Origin: Streptomyces sp. SM10 | GTDB taxonomy: Bacteria; Actinomycetota; Actinomycetes; Streptomycetales; Streptomycetaceae | Length of the DNA stretch: 64,000 bases | Assembly (NCBI RefSeq): GCF_002910915.1 | Contig: NZ_NEUF01000121.1 | Location: 1-64,000 of the forward strand | Direction: 5' to 3' | Part shown: in pieces, positions 9,467 to 18,514 of the stretch | Position numbering within the stretch: the first letter of the stretch is position 1 | Layout: every line of letters starts with the position of its first letter | The notes under the pieces: model-generated | Told to the model about the DNA's origin: nothing | The model's database searches: none | What the model saw: the letters and a program-made list of their open reading frames with translations, nothing else | Position numbers and translations under genes: made by a program

Positions 9467-10537
9467 ATGAAGGCACTGGTTTTCCAAGGCAAGGGGCGAA
9501 AGGCCTGGCAGGACGTTCCTGACCCCGGCGCAGAGAACCCCGGAGACGCGGTGATTCGCGTCGACGCGGTCACCATCTGCGGAACGGATCTGCACATCCT
9601 GAATGGAGACGTTCCCGAAGTGAGGCCTGGCACCGTCCTCGGGCACGAGGCTGTGGGGGAAGTGGTGGAGACAGGGGGTGACGTGCGGAGCGTGCGACCA
9701 GGTGACCGGGTGCTGATCTCCTGCATCACCGCATGTGGCCGTTGCCGCTTCTGCCGCGAGAACCGCTTCGGACAGTGCCGGGGCGGAGGCGGCTGGATCC
9801 TGGGGCACCAGATCAACGGGACGCAGGCCGAGTACGTGCGCGTCCCCTACGCGGATATGTCCGTCCACCCCCTGCCCGATTCGGTGAGCAGCGAAGACGC
9901 CGTCCTGCTGGCAGACATTTTCCCGACGGCGTACGAGGTCGGCGTGCTGAGTGGCGAGGTGGGGCCGGGGGACACCGTGGTCGTCATCGGGGCCGGGCCC
10001 ATCGGGCTCGCCACCGTGGCCACCGCGCGCCTGTACAGCCCGCGCCGTGTGGTCGCAGTCGATGTCGCACCGTCCCGGCTGGACGCTGCGCGATCCGTGG
10101 GCGCGGACGTCACCGTCGGTGCGGACGAAGATCCAGAGGCCCTGGTGGGTGACCTCACCGGCGGCCTTGGAGCGGACGTCGTCGTCGAAGCGGTCGGAGT
10201 CCCCGAGACGTTCGAACAGTGCACGCGCATGGTGCGGCCGGGCGGGCGGGTCGCGAACGTAGGAGTCCACGGGAAACCGGCGACGCTCCACCTGGAGAGC
10301 CTCTGGTCGAAGGACGTGACCATCACGACCGGTCTGGTGGACACCTACTCCACACCGCTGCTGCTGGAAATGACGGCAACTGGGCGCATTCCCGCCGCTT
10401 CCGCATTGGTCACTCACCGCTTCACGCCCTCGCAGATGGAAGAGGCGTACGACGTCTTCTCCAGGGCTGCTGACACCGGCGCGCTGAAGGTCGTGGTCGG
10501 TGCGCCTTCACACGACGCCGTATCGCTGCCCGCCTGA
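9467..10537 (+). CDS. Zinc-dependent alcohol dehydrogenase (MDR family)
   Basis: A 356-residue medium-chain dehydrogenase/reductase. Catalytic zinc ligands are visible as C38 (ICGTDLHI) and H60-E61 (LGHEAVGE). The structural zinc lobe is complete as CGRCRFCRENRFGQC (C90, C93, C96, C104). The NAD(P)-binding turn is VVIGAGPIGLATVA near 175. It probably oxidises or reduces small alcohols and aldehydes to balance NADH. ATG 9467 was chosen because it matches the family start and follows GGAGAGGG. S. coelicolor carries similar dehydrogenases in its OsdR-controlled island, and here the gene converges on the response regulator. A paralogue lies at 25799. Confidence 0.85.
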   Translation: MKALVFQGKGRKAWQDVPDPGAENPGDAVIRVDAVTICGTDLHILNGDVPEVRPGTVLGHEAVGEVVETGGDVRSVRPGDRVLISCITACGRCRFCRENRFGQCRGGGGWILGHQINGTQAEYVRVPYADMSVHPLPDSVSSEDAVLLADIFPTAYEVGVLSGEVGPGDTVVVIGAGPIGLATVATARLYSPRRVVAVDVAPSRLDAARSVGADVTVGADEDPEALVGDLTGGLGADVVVEAVGVPETFEQCTRMVRPGGRVANVGVHGKPATLHLESLWSKDVTITTGLVDTYSTPLLLEMTATGRIPAASALVTHRFTPSQMEEAYDVFSRAADTGALKVVVGAPSHDAVSLPA

Positions 10538-10563
10538 CCCGGGGGCGTGGACAGCGGTGCGGA

Positions 10564-11259
10564 TCAGCGTTCTGTCCGCTGGTCGTCCTGTACTTGAGTC
10601 GCGATGACCGCGGCCTGCACCCGACGCTCCACTCCTAGCTTCGCCAGCACGCGGGAGATGTGGTTCTTGACCGTCTTCTCGGACAGGTAGAGCTTCTTGC
10701 TGATCTGTCGGTTGGTGAGGCCTTCACCGATGAGATCGAGGACGGCCTTCTCGCGGTCGGAGAGCACGGACAGCCGTTCGTCCTCTTCCGCGTGGGGCTG
10801 CGTGGGGGCACGCAATGAGCGCATGAGCTGCGCCGTGGTCGCCGGGTCCAGCATCGACTGCCCGCTCGCCACCGTTCGTACCGCCGCGATGAGATCGACT
10901 CCCTTGATCTCCTTGAGTACGTAGCCTGCGGCGCCCGCCATGATGGAGTCGAGCAGGGCTTCCTCCTCGTCGAACGAGGTCAGCATGAGGCAGGCGAGGT
11001 GGGGCATGCTGGAGCGAAGTTCCCTGCAGACGGTGATGCCGTCGCCGTCCGGCAGCCGGACGTCGAGCACAGCGACATCGGGCCGCAGTGCCGGCCCGCG
11101 GGCGATGGCCTGCTGAGCGGTTGCCGCCTCACCGACCACGGTGAGATCCGGCTCGGAGTCCAGTAGGTCGCGCAGGCCGCAACGCACGACCTCGTGGTCG
11201 TCCAACACGAAAACTCGGGTCGGTTCCTTCGTGGGTGTACTGGCCGGCATGTCATTCAT
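10564..11259 (-). CDS. osdR: DevR/OsdR-like NarL-family response regulator
   Basis: A 231-residue two-component response regulator. The receiver domain (about 14-130) has the acidic pair D20-D21, phospho-acceptor D66 (VAVLDVRLPD), the switch residue in LMLTSFD and the conserved lysine in GYVLKEI. The C-terminal LuxR-type DNA-binding domain reads LSDREKAVLDLIGEGLTNRQ, then SEKTVKNHISRVLAKLGVER, very close to DevR/DosR. It is divergent from a GAF histidine kinase, the arrangement known for S. coelicolor OsdR-OsdK. The symbol rests on this context and resemblance, not on a database match. It probably activates the universal stress genes around it. Confidence 0.85.
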   Translation of the reverse strand: MNDMPASTPTKEPTRVFVLDDHEVVRCGLRDLLDSEPDLTVVGEAATAQQAIARGPALRPDVAVLDVRLPDGDGITVCRELRSSMPHLACLMLTSFDEEEALLDSIMAGAAGYVLKEIKGVDLIAAVRTVASGQSMLDPATTAQLMRSLRAPTQPHAEEDERLSVLSDREKAVLDLIGEGLTNRQISKKLYLSEKTVKNHISRVLAKLGVERRVQAAVIATQVQDDQRTER

Positions 11260-11464
11260 CGCGGCTCCCGGTACTCATCACGACACACCAGGCGCGCTGG
11301 GTGCGACCGGTCAGAGCCAGTATCCCTCCACGAACCCTGTTCGGCTCGGAGCGAGGATCCGCTGGCTCGTGACCGGCCCGGTTCCGGGCTGGCGCGCGGC
11401 CTGTCGCTTCAGGCCATACCGTGAAACAGGAGACCTTCCGTACGCGCACAGGAGGCTGCCTGTC

Positions 11465-13195
11465 GTGAGCGAGGGCGATGTGGAGTCCGGGTTGACACCC
11501 GACGAGCCTCTGAGCCGGCTCCAGGCCCGGCTCGATGCCGCCCGCGGCGCCCGGGATCGTATCCACAGCCTCCTGGAGGCGGTCCTGTCGGTCGGCCGCG
11601 ATCTCGAACTGGCGCAGGTGCTGCACCGCATCGTCGAGGAAGCCACCGTCCTCGTGGATGCCGAGTACGGGGCTCTAGGTGTGATCGGTGACGATGACAG
11701 TCTCGCGGAGTTCATACCGGTGGGTGTGAGCGACGAGCAGAGGAACGCCATCGGTCGGCTCCCCGTTGGCCACGGCCTGCTGGGCGAGGTGATCCGTCAC
11801 CCGCAGTCTCTCCGACTGGCAGAACTGTCCGAGCATTCCGCGTCGTATGGTTTTCCGCCGCATCATCCGCAGATGCATTCCTTCCTGGGGGTCCCGATCC
11901 GGGTAAGGGGACACGTCTTCGGTAATCTCTATCTCACGGAGAAGCGCGGCGCTGCCGAGTTCGACGCGGAAGACGAAGCGGTGCTGCTGACGTTGGCCGT
12001 CGCCGCGAGCATCGCCATCGAGAACTCACGGCTCTACGAGGAATCGCGTCGCCGTGAACGCTGGCTGGCTGCTGGCTCCGAGGTCACGAACAGCCTGATG
12101 TCCGGCTGCCCCCGAGCTGAGGTCATGGGCCTGATCATCGAGCGTGCCCGTGCGAACGTCTCGGCGGACCTTGGGGTGATCGCGGTACCCGTCGAGGGGG
12201 CGGGCAAGCTGCGGATCGCGCTTGCTGTCGGGGAGGAGGGGGAACGGCTCCACGGTGCGTTCGTATCCATGAAGGACGGCTACCTAGGCACCGCCTTCAC
12301 CCGGGTAGGAGCGTCCGAGACCCCAGACATCGAGCACGATTCGCGGAGTCGGGAGGACCTGGCCCGGTGGGCAGGCTTCGGCCCGGCCGTGGCGGTCCCC
12401 ATCGGATCCGGCGACGTGGTCCGCGGCGTACTCCTTCTGGCCCGGAGAAAGGGAAGAACCGTCTTCTCGCGTGAAGAGTCAGAACCTTTGACGGCGTTCG
12501 CCCGACAGGCTTCGCTGGCCATGGAACTGGCTGAACGGCGAAAGGACGCCGAACGCACAGCGCTGCTGGAGGACCGGGACCGCATCGCGCGTGACCTGCA
12601 CGACCTGGCCATCCAACGGCTGTTCGCCACCGGCATGACACTGCAGAGCGCACAACGGTTCGTCACCCATCCGCAGGCCGAACAGCGAATCCGCAGGGCA
12701 GTCGACGACCTGGACGCGACAATCAAGATCATTCGTTCGACCATCTTCGGTCTCCGCACCCACGAGAAGCCCGGCGATGCTCCATCGGGGCTGCGCAGCC
12801 GAATCGCTGAGGCGATTGAAGCGTCCACGAGGCTTCTCGGCTTCCCGCCCGCACTGCGCATCGAGGGGCTTGTGGAAACCCGCGTCCCAGTGACTCTTGC
12901 CGATCACGTGGAGGCGGTACTCGTCGAGACGCTGAGCAACGCGGCACGGTACGCACGAGCGCGGTCGGTCGACGTACACGTCTGCGTCACTCCCGAGCGT
13001 CTCACGCTGACGGTCACCGACGACGGCGTAGGCATCCCGGGGCACGCCAGGCCCAGCGGGCTGAGCAACCTGGACGAACGTGCCCGGGCGGCCCGCGGAA
13101 GCATGAAGATCAATACTCCGGACAACGGAGGCACCGAAGTGACCTGGTCAGCTCCGTTGAGCACGGAGGGCGTTGTCGACGAGCCGGAGCATTGA
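11465..13195 (+). CDS. osdK: GAF-GAF histidine kinase, DevS/OsdK-like
   Basis: A 576-residue soluble sensor kinase starting at GTG 11465, 9 nt after GGAGG. GAF domain 1 spans about 45-190 and GAF 2 about 210-355. A HisKA_3 dimerisation helix follows with the phospho-histidine H379 (RDLHDLAIQRLF), then an HATPase domain (ETLSNAARYARA; DDGVGIPGHARP; GLSNLDERARAARG). GAF 1 contains FPPHHPQMHSFLGVPIRVRG. In mycobacterial DevS the same place carries the haem-ligand histidine, so H134 is the candidate oxygen/NO-sensing haem ligand here; that is inference. It pairs with the divergent response regulator. Confidence 0.85.
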   Translation: MSEGDVESGLTPDEPLSRLQARLDAARGARDRIHSLLEAVLSVGRDLELAQVLHRIVEEATVLVDAEYGALGVIGDDDSLAEFIPVGVSDEQRNAIGRLPVGHGLLGEVIRHPQSLRLAELSEHSASYGFPPHHPQMHSFLGVPIRVRGHVFGNLYLTEKRGAAEFDAEDEAVLLTLAVAASIAIENSRLYEESRRRERWLAAGSEVTNSLMSGCPRAEVMGLIIERARANVSADLGVIAVPVEGAGKLRIALAVGEEGERLHGAFVSMKDGYLGTAFTRVGASETPDIEHDSRSREDLARWAGFGPAVAVPIGSGDVVRGVLLLARRKGRTVFSREESEPLTAFARQASLAMELAERRKDAERTALLEDRDRIARDLHDLAIQRLFATGMTLQSAQRFVTHPQAEQRIRRAVDDLDATIKIIRSTIFGLRTHEKPGDAPSGLRSRIAEAIEASTRLLGFPPALRIEGLVETRVPVTLADHVEAVLVETLSNAARYARARSVDVHVCVTPERLTLTVTDDGVGIPGHARPSGLSNLDERARAARGSMKINTPDNGGTEVTWSAPLSTEGVVDEPEH

Positions 13196-13254
13196 CCGCG
13201 CAGAAACGTTCGAGAAGCACTTGTCAAGTCATGTCAGGCTTCCGAGGTCCAAGG

Positions 13255-14254
13255 TCAGGTGACCGCAGGGCGCAGGTCGTGTACATCGATGTCGGTCAGA
13301 GGAGCCAGGCGCGCCGCGTGATCGGCGAGTATCTCGGTCGCGGTTCCGCCCGAGCCGAACAGCACCATGGGACCGAACACCTCATCCTGGACCATTCCTG
13401 AGAACAGTTCGATGCCGGGGGCCATCGACTGGACGAGCACCCCGGTCATGCGATCGCCGAAGCGCCCGATCAGGTCTCCGTACGCGGAGCGAACCTGGCG
13501 GAAGCCGGTCAGGTCCAGGACCACAGCTCCCCGGGTGTTCTTGTGGAGAGGACCTGGCCAATATGCCTTCAGCGCCACCCGCCCCGACAAGCCGCCGAGG
13601 CGCTCAGCTGCCCGCACCGCGCCGTCCTGGCTCTCCGCCCAGGCCCACTCCGCCAGAGGGACGGAGTAGTGACCCATCAGTTCCGCGGTCGTGGCGGGGT
13701 TCAGCCAGCCGCCGTCCTTGTGCTCTGCGAGGAAGCGGCGGACGACCCGCCCGGCTGCGCGGCGATCTACACCGGTGGGTTTCAGGGGACTACCGAGCGC
13801 TCACTGCTGCTGTCGCATCGACAGGGTTCGCGGCCGACGCCCCACGGGGACGTTCTGCCAGCACGGCATCGGCCACCTTGGCGCTCAACGGCGGCAGGGA
13901 GAGGCCTGCCTCGGTGCACGCATCCGCGGCGAGCACTCCGATGCCCCCGGCATTGGTGAGAACGGCCACGCGATCGGCCCGTGGGAGCGGCTGGGAGTGC
14001 GTCAGCGCCGCGGCATCCAACAGCTCCTGTGTGGACCTCGTGGCTGTGATGCCGGCCTGTACGAACAGGGCCTGGCGCGTCATGGGCCGTGTCGCGGCGG
14101 CGGCCGTGTGGGAGGCCGCCGCTCTACGACCCTCTGGGGACCTGCCGGAGTCGACCGTCAGGAGCGGCATCGCGTGAGCCACACGCCAGGCGGTGCTCGA
14201 GAAAGCTCGAGGGTTGCCGAACGATTCCAGATGCAGGAGAGCCAGGTCCGTCAC
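13255..14254 (-). pseudogene. Acyl-CoA synthetase (ADP-forming)/Pat-like, internally deleted
   Basis: Two separate frames carry parts of an ADP-forming acyl-CoA ligase or a Pat-type acetyltransferase scaffold. The 5' part (14254-13790) has the succinyl-CoA-ligase-like segment LTNAGGIGVLAADACTEAGL and SAANPVDATAAVS. The 3' part (about 13790-13255) has the ATP-grasp segment FLAEHKDGGWLNPATTAELM, then RVALKAYWPGPLHKNTRGAV and MVQDEVFGPMVLFGSGG. Between them roughly 100-150 expected residues and the frame are lost. The CoA-binding N-terminus and the last few dozen residues are also absent. Lysine acetyltransferases of this class occur in the OsdR-type island of S. coelicolor, so this looks like local decay. 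Confidence 0.75.
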
Positions 14255-14289
14255 GCCGGAGGGCTACCCAGGGCCGCCTGGGCTTCTGT

Positions 14290-14306
14290 GGGGCCCAGTC
14301 GGCCCT
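14290..14306. promoter_or_regulatory. Putative OsdR/DevR-like box 2
   Basis: GGGGCCCAGTCGGCCCT has arms GGGGCC and GGCCCT with one mismatch around 5 nt, 69 bp upstream of the universal stress protein start at 14376. Spacing and position match the box before the dehydrogenase at 9467. Confidence 0.4.
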
Positions 14307-14375
14307 GGGACGCAGTGTCTGCCCGGTGGGACCGTTGCAGTAGCGGAAGGCAGGCAGCAAAGGGTGGTGAGTGCC

Positions 14376-15281
14376 ATGGAGTCTCGTCCCATGGTTGTCG
14401 GTGTGGACGGGAGCGAATCGAGTCTCCTCGCGGCCGACTGGGCAGCCGATGAAGCGCTCCGCCACGAAGTGTCCTTGCGGCTCGTGTACGCCTCTCTGTG
14501 GCATCACTACGAGGGCGCCGTCCTCGCAACCAGCCTCTCGCGGCCCGGCAAACAGGTGATGGCCGAGAACATCGTCGGTTCCACCGCCGAACGCGTTCGG
14601 CGTCGTGCGTCGAACCTGCGGGTCACGACGGAGGTGGTGCCGGAGGAGGCGGCAGGCGCGCTGCTCAGACAGGGACAGAATGCTTTCGCCCTGGTGACCG
14701 GAGACCGAGGGCGCGGTGAGATCGCCGGGTTGCTTCTCGGATCGGTCGGCCTGGCGGTCGCTGCCGGGGCACAGTGCCCGGTCGTCGTCGTGCGAGGAGA
14801 CAAGGCGGGCCGGGAGGGAGCGCACGGACGGATCGTGCTCGGCATCGGCGACACCGACGGGAACTCGCCCGCCGTGCGGTTCGCCTTCGCCGAGGCCCGG
14901 CTGCGGGACTGCGAGCTGGACGTGGTGCGTGCCTGGCGTTGCCCCTCCCACGAAACGGCCGATCATCCGCTTCTTGTCGGCGAACCCGCTCAGTACCACG
15001 AAGGGCGAGCTTCTTTTCTGCTCGATGAGGCGGTGGCGACCGCGGAGCGCGATTACCCGGACGTCGCCGTGCGGCGAGTCATCACAGAGGGTCCGGCCCG
15101 GAAGCTCCTCCTCCGACATTCCGCCGTGGCCGACGTGCTGGTCGTGGGAGCGCGGAGACGGCAGATCCATGTCGGCCTGCAGCTGGGCAGGGTCGCGCAC
15201 ACCGTCCTGCATCACGCCGCCTGTCCCGTCGTCGTGGTGCCCCGCGGAGCCGAGAGCGCTTCGGAGGGATCAACGCCATGA
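14376..15281 (+). CDS. Tandem universal stress protein (UspA)
   Basis: A 301-residue protein with two UspA domains. The first (about 5-145) begins MVVGVDGSESSLLAADWAAD and carries the ATP-binding pattern G-x2-G-x9-G-S (GDRGRGEIAGLLLGSVG). The second (about 155-290) ends CPVVVVPRG and has a weaker loop, GARRRQIHVGLQLG. ATP-binding tandem USPs are hallmark members of DevR/OsdR regulons. ATG 14376 is preferred; GTG 14367 in the same frame would add three residues. The stop overlaps the next start as ATGA, so it is coupled to the CBS-BON protein. A putative OsdR box lies upstream. Confidence 0.85.
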   Translation: MESRPMVVGVDGSESSLLAADWAADEALRHEVSLRLVYASLWHHYEGAVLATSLSRPGKQVMAENIVGSTAERVRRRASNLRVTTEVVPEEAAGALLRQGQNAFALVTGDRGRGEIAGLLLGSVGLAVAAGAQCPVVVVRGDKAGREGAHGRIVLGIGDTDGNSPAVRFAFAEARLRDCELDVVRAWRCPSHETADHPLLVGEPAQYHEGRASFLLDEAVATAERDYPDVAVRRVITEGPARKLLLRHSAVADVLVVGARRRQIHVGLQLGRVAHTVLHHAACPVVVVPRGAESASEGSTP

Positions 15282-15934
15282 CTGGTCGATCACCACACCG
15301 CGTGAGCGACGTGATGACCCGGACAGTCGTCGCGGTGGGTCTTGACGCGCGCTTCAAGGAGATGGTCGCCGCTGTCAATCAGTGGCAGGTGACCGCTGTG
15401 CCCGTTCTCGAAGGGGAGGGGCGAGTGGTGGGTATCGTCTCCGAAGCGGACTTGCTCGCGAAAGAGGAGCTGCGTGACGAGGACGCCACCATGATCGGTC
15501 AGCGAGACCGCTTGACGGATTACGCGAAGGCAGGGGCCGTGACCGCCCGGGACCTCATGTCGTCACCCGTCGTCACCGTTCCCGCTGACGCCACACTCCC
15601 CGAAGCCGCCCGGTTGATGGCGCAGCACGGGATCAAGCGTCTCCCAGTAGTGGATGGGCAAGGAATCCTCAAGGGGATCGTGAGCCGTGCCGACCTGCTC
15701 AAGGTGTTCCTGCGTGCGGACAAGGAACTCGCCGATGAGGTGCGGCGGGAAGTGGTCGACCGCCTTTTTCCCGTCTCACGTCGGGACATTCGCGTGGATG
15801 TCAGCGAGGGGCGCGTGACGATCGACGGGACGGTCCGCGACTCAGCTCTGATCCCCGTGGCCGAACGACTGGCCCGAGCCGTGGAGGGTGTGGTGGATGC
15901 ACAGTGCCATCTGGAAGCCCCCAGCACACCGTGA
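15278..15934 (+). CDS. CBS-pair protein with C-terminal BON domain
   Basis: A 218-residue protein with two CBS motifs and a BON domain. CBS 1 is VSDVMTRTVVAVGLDARFKE to VGIVSEADLL (about 9-65), and CBS 2 is RDLMSSPVVTVPADATLPEA to KGIVSRADLLKVFLR (about 88-145). The BON part (about 150-215) has VSEGRVTIDGTVRD. CBS pairs bind adenosine nucleotides and could report energy charge; BON domains bind phospholipids or other ligands. The start overlaps the upstream USP stop (ATGA), so the two are co-translated. A paralogue lies at 24099. Similar CBS proteins belong to hypoxia regulons in mycobacteria. Confidence 0.85.
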   Translation: MTGRSPHRVSDVMTRTVVAVGLDARFKEMVAAVNQWQVTAVPVLEGEGRVVGIVSEADLLAKEELRDEDATMIGQRDRLTDYAKAGAVTARDLMSSPVVTVPADATLPEAARLMAQHGIKRLPVVDGQGILKGIVSRADLLKVFLRADKELADEVRREVVDRLFPVSRRDIRVDVSEGRVTIDGTVRDSALIPVAERLARAVEGVVDAQCHLEAPSTP

Positions 15935-15962
15935 CGCCGCCGAGACCGGGCGCGTCACGGTG
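15927..15962. terminator. Bidirectional hairpin terminator
   Basis: Arms CACCGTGACGC and GCGTCACGGTG are perfectly complementary (11 bp) around a 14-nt loop. The hairpin overlaps the stop of the CBS-BON gene and lies before the end of the converging USP gene, so it could stop both transcripts. There is no T-run, as usual in Streptomyces. Confidence 0.6.
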
Positions 15963-15978
15963 CGATATCCGGCCCGCC

Positions 15979-16434
15979 TCAGTGAGCCTCTGAGGTGCCG
16001 GGCCGTACGACGACCACCGGGCACTTGGCGTGCTGGGCGCACCGCTGGCTCACAGACCCCAGCATGGCCCGCGCGAAGCCTCCACGCCCCCGATTACCCA
16101 CCACGAGCAGATCCGCCCCGTCGGAAGCTCTGATCAGGACTTCGGACGGGTCACCTCGTACGAGCATCTCGTGCACCTCGGCGGGCTTGACGTCGCCGAA
16201 CACGGCACGGATCCCCTCCGCGAAGCGGAGCCGGGCGCGCTCCAGGTCGAAGCCCGCTTCCGTCGCGGGCCCCGCCCAGCCGATCTCCGATGGGGTGTCC
16301 CAGGCGCACACCGCCTCGACGACGGCGCCGGTGAGCTGAGCATGATGCGCTGCCCAGCGAAGGGCCTCCTGGGAAGGGCTGGAGCCGTCGACACCGACTA
16401 CGACGCGGGGGATGGTTTCGGTATCGCTGCCCAT
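15979..16434 (-). CDS. Universal stress protein, single domain
   Basis: A 151-residue one-domain UspA protein: VVVGVDGSSPSQEALRWAAH at the N-terminus, the ATP-binding loop GNRGRGGFARAMLGSVSQRC (G-x2-G-x9-G-S), and CPVVVVRPG at the end. It is the only single-domain USP in the island. It converges on the CBS-BON gene and is divergent from the USP at 16714. The 279-bp spacer between the divergent pair contains a clean inverted repeat at 16617-16632 that may serve both promoters. Confidence 0.85.
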   Translation of the reverse strand: MGSDTETIPRVVVGVDGSSPSQEALRWAAHHAQLTGAVVEAVCAWDTPSEIGWAGPATEAGFDLERARLRFAEGIRAVFGDVKPAEVHEMLVRGDPSEVLIRASDGADLLVVGNRGRGGFARAMLGSVSQRCAQHAKCPVVVVRPGTSEAH

Positions 16435-16616
16435 GACCGCCTCATCGCTCGCCCGAGTCCTTCACCGCCCACAGTGCCTGCGCTCCGGGTGCCGCGCCAG
16501 CGGAGAGTGTGGCAACCGGCGGCGTTGTCCGCCCCCCCGGAGGGCCCTTCGCGAGGAACACATGCCCCCGATTGGTTGAACGTGTGCGGCCGCGAGGTGC
16601 GGGCCGCACACGTCGA

Positions 16617-16632
16617 CGGGCCGACCGGCCCG
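16617..16632. promoter_or_regulatory. Putative OsdR/DevR-like box 3
   Basis: CGGGCCGACCGGCCCG has perfect 6-bp arms around a 4-nt spacer, 81 bp upstream of the USP at 16714 and 182 bp upstream of the divergent USP at 16434. No other gene lies in this spacer. Confidence 0.5.
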
Positions 16633-16713
16633 GATGGTGCCCGCCCGGCCCCTCCTCGGGGCCGACGAAGTGGGCAACGCTGGCTTCAGGCCCTGTTCTC
16701 ATGAGGAGCAACC

Positions 16714-17586
16714 ATGTCCCAGATCGTCAGTGTCGGAATCGATGGCTCGCGGGAGAGTCTCGCGGCTGTGAACTGGGCAGCTGATGAAGCCCTGCTTCGT
16801 GGGTGTCCTCTGCTTCTCCTCCACGTATGGAGGGACGGCGACGCTCCAGCGGCCCATCACACGAACACGGAGACCGGACAGCGGTCCGCGGAAGTGCTTC
16901 TGCGCAGGGCCGCCGAGCGGGTGCGGCTGAACCATCCGCGCCTGCAGATCGACACGCAGCAACAACCTGGTGACCCCGTCGAGGAACTACTGGCCGCCGG
17001 CGAACGATCCGCACTCATGGTCCTCGGTTCTCGCGGGCTCGGCGGCCTCGGCGGATTCATCGTCGGGTCGGTCTCCTTGGCGGTTCTGGCTCGCGCGAGG
17101 TGTCCGCTGGTCCTGGTCCGCGCGGAATCCCCTGATGACCTGAGCACCAGGTCCTCGGCGGGCGACATAGTCGTGGGGATGGATCTGCCGGAGGCGGGCC
17201 AGGAGGTTCTGGGCTTCGCGTTCGCCTGCGCCGAGCGGTACGGAAGCGGATTGCGGATCGTTCACAGCTGGTCGCTGCCACCGCTGTTCGGACCCGGCAC
17301 GACAGACGTCGTGCCGGCGCTGATGGAAGAAGTAGCGACCGGACGACGAGAGGAAATGACCCGGGCACTGGCGTCTTGGAGAGAAAAGTATCCGACGGTT
17401 CCGGTGGGTAGCGAATGTCTCCAAGGGCATCCGGCGCAGGACCTGGTCGAGGCATCACGCAAGGCCAGGCTGGTCGTCGTGGGCCTCCGTCGCCGTGCTT
17501 CGCGCCTGGGCGCACATGTCGGGCCGGTCGTCCACTCGGTTCTGCACCACACGGCGGCCCCGGTGGCCGTTGTTCCGCACGGCTGA
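16714..17586 (+). CDS. Tandem universal stress protein (UspA)
   Basis: A 290-residue protein with two UspA domains. Domain 1 starts IVSVGIDGSRESLAAVNWAA and keeps the ATP loop GSRGLGGLGGFIVGSVS. Domain 2 starts IVVGMDLPEAGQEVLGFAFA and ends CLQGHPAQDLVEASR to APVAVVPHG, but its loop (GLRRRASRLGAHVGPV) lacks the canonical glycines, so only the first half may bind ATP. The ATG follows GAGGAG. The strong inverted repeat 81 bp upstream suggests control by the OsdR-like regulator. Confidence 0.85.
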   Translation: MSQIVSVGIDGSRESLAAVNWAADEALLRGCPLLLLHVWRDGDAPAAHHTNTETGQRSAEVLLRRAAERVRLNHPRLQIDTQQQPGDPVEELLAAGERSALMVLGSRGLGGLGGFIVGSVSLAVLARARCPLVLVRAESPDDLSTRSSAGDIVVGMDLPEAGQEVLGFAFACAERYGSGLRIVHSWSLPPLFGPGTTDVVPALMEEVATGRREEMTRALASWREKYPTVPVGSECLQGHPAQDLVEASRKARLVVVGLRRRASRLGAHVGPVVHSVLHHTAAPVAVVPHG

Positions 17587-17780
17587 CAGGGAGGCCGCAG
17601 GGTCGCTGTGCCATGAGCGGTTCCTGGCCCCGCCCCGCGTGCGTACGGCGGACAGGCGCGGTGGCCGTGGTGCGGCGTTGCTCATCCGTGCCTAGCGTGA
17701 ACTGACTGGGCTGTTCTCTGCCACGCCATCCGGCCTTGGGCAGGGTCGCTTCGCTGTCGACAGCAGGAAGGTGAACCGTC

Positions 17781-18473
17781 ATGACTGATCGACCGCGGAA
17801 TGACTCGCCCGGGCCCGATGGTGCCCCGGCACGCGGGGACTTCGGCAGACGTGTGGCGACGCGCCGTGAGCATCTGGGACTGTCCCGGAGGGAGCTGGCG
17901 CTGCGCACCGCTTCCGCTCCCGGATATATCGAGTACGTCGAAACGCAACAGGGGTCTCACGGGATGGGATTCATGGTGCGCCTGGCCAACGCGCTCGAGA
18001 CAACGGTGGACGAGCTCACCGGAGGAACGATCGACCTGCCTCCTGGAGTGGGCCGGGCGGCCTATCACCCGGAGCTGGTGGACCTCGGTCAGGAGGAGTG
18101 CTGGAAGCTGCTCGGGACCCATGGAGTGGGTCGCGTGGTCGTCAGCGACGGCCGAGGACCGGCCGTGTTCCCGGTGAACTACGTCTCCACCGGGGGAGAG
18201 ATCGCCTACAGGACCTCGCCCGACTCCGGCCCGGCGAACGCGGCCGGGCACGAGACCGCCTTCGAGGTGGATCACATCGACGAGGCCTTCAGCCGTGGGT
18301 GGAGCGTCCTGGTCGTCGGGGAGGCTGAGGCAGTGACCGCGCCGGAGGCTGTCCAGCGTCTCGAGGAGCAGGGGTCCGTCACGTCGCCCTGGGCCGGTGG
18401 ACAGCGGGACATGTGGATCGCGGTGACGCCCGGCAGGGTGACCGGCCGCCGCATCGTGGTCCGCGACCGCTGA
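17781..18473 (+). CDS. HTH (XRE) fused to a flavin-binding split-barrel domain
   Basis: A 230-residue protein. Residues 20-80 form an XRE-type helix-turn-helix (VATRREHLGLSRRELALRTA, EYVETQQGSHGMGFMVRLAN). Residues 100-225 resemble the pyridoxamine 5'-phosphate oxidase/FMN-binding split barrel (CWKLLGTHGVGRVVVSDGRG, VFPVNYVSTGGEIAYRT, GWSVLVVGEAEAVT). The combination suggests a flavin- or F420-responsive regulator. S. coelicolor has a similar HTH-PNPOx protein in its dormancy island next to USP genes. The 194 bp upstream hold no clear OsdR-type box. It converges on the Acg-type nitroreductase gene across a hairpin. Confidence 0.8.
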   Translation: MTDRPRNDSPGPDGAPARGDFGRRVATRREHLGLSRRELALRTASAPGYIEYVETQQGSHGMGFMVRLANALETTVDELTGGTIDLPPGVGRAAYHPELVDLGQEECWKLLGTHGVGRVVVSDGRGPAVFPVNYVSTGGEIAYRTSPDSGPANAAGHETAFEVDHIDEAFSRGWSVLVVGEAEAVTAPEAVQRLEEQGSVTSPWAGGQRDMWIAVTPGRVTGRRIVVRDR

Positions 18474-18474
18474 C

Positions 18475-18506
18475 GCCGCCGAGCATCCTCGGTGATGCTC
18501 AGCGGC
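18475..18506. terminator. Bidirectional hairpin terminator
   Basis: The stem is GCCGC-c-GAGCATC pairing with GATGCTC-a-GCGGC, 12 bp with one mismatch around a 6-nt loop CTCGGT. It lies between two converging stops (18473 and 18515). Confidence 0.65.
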
Positions 18507-18514
18507 CTCGCCCC

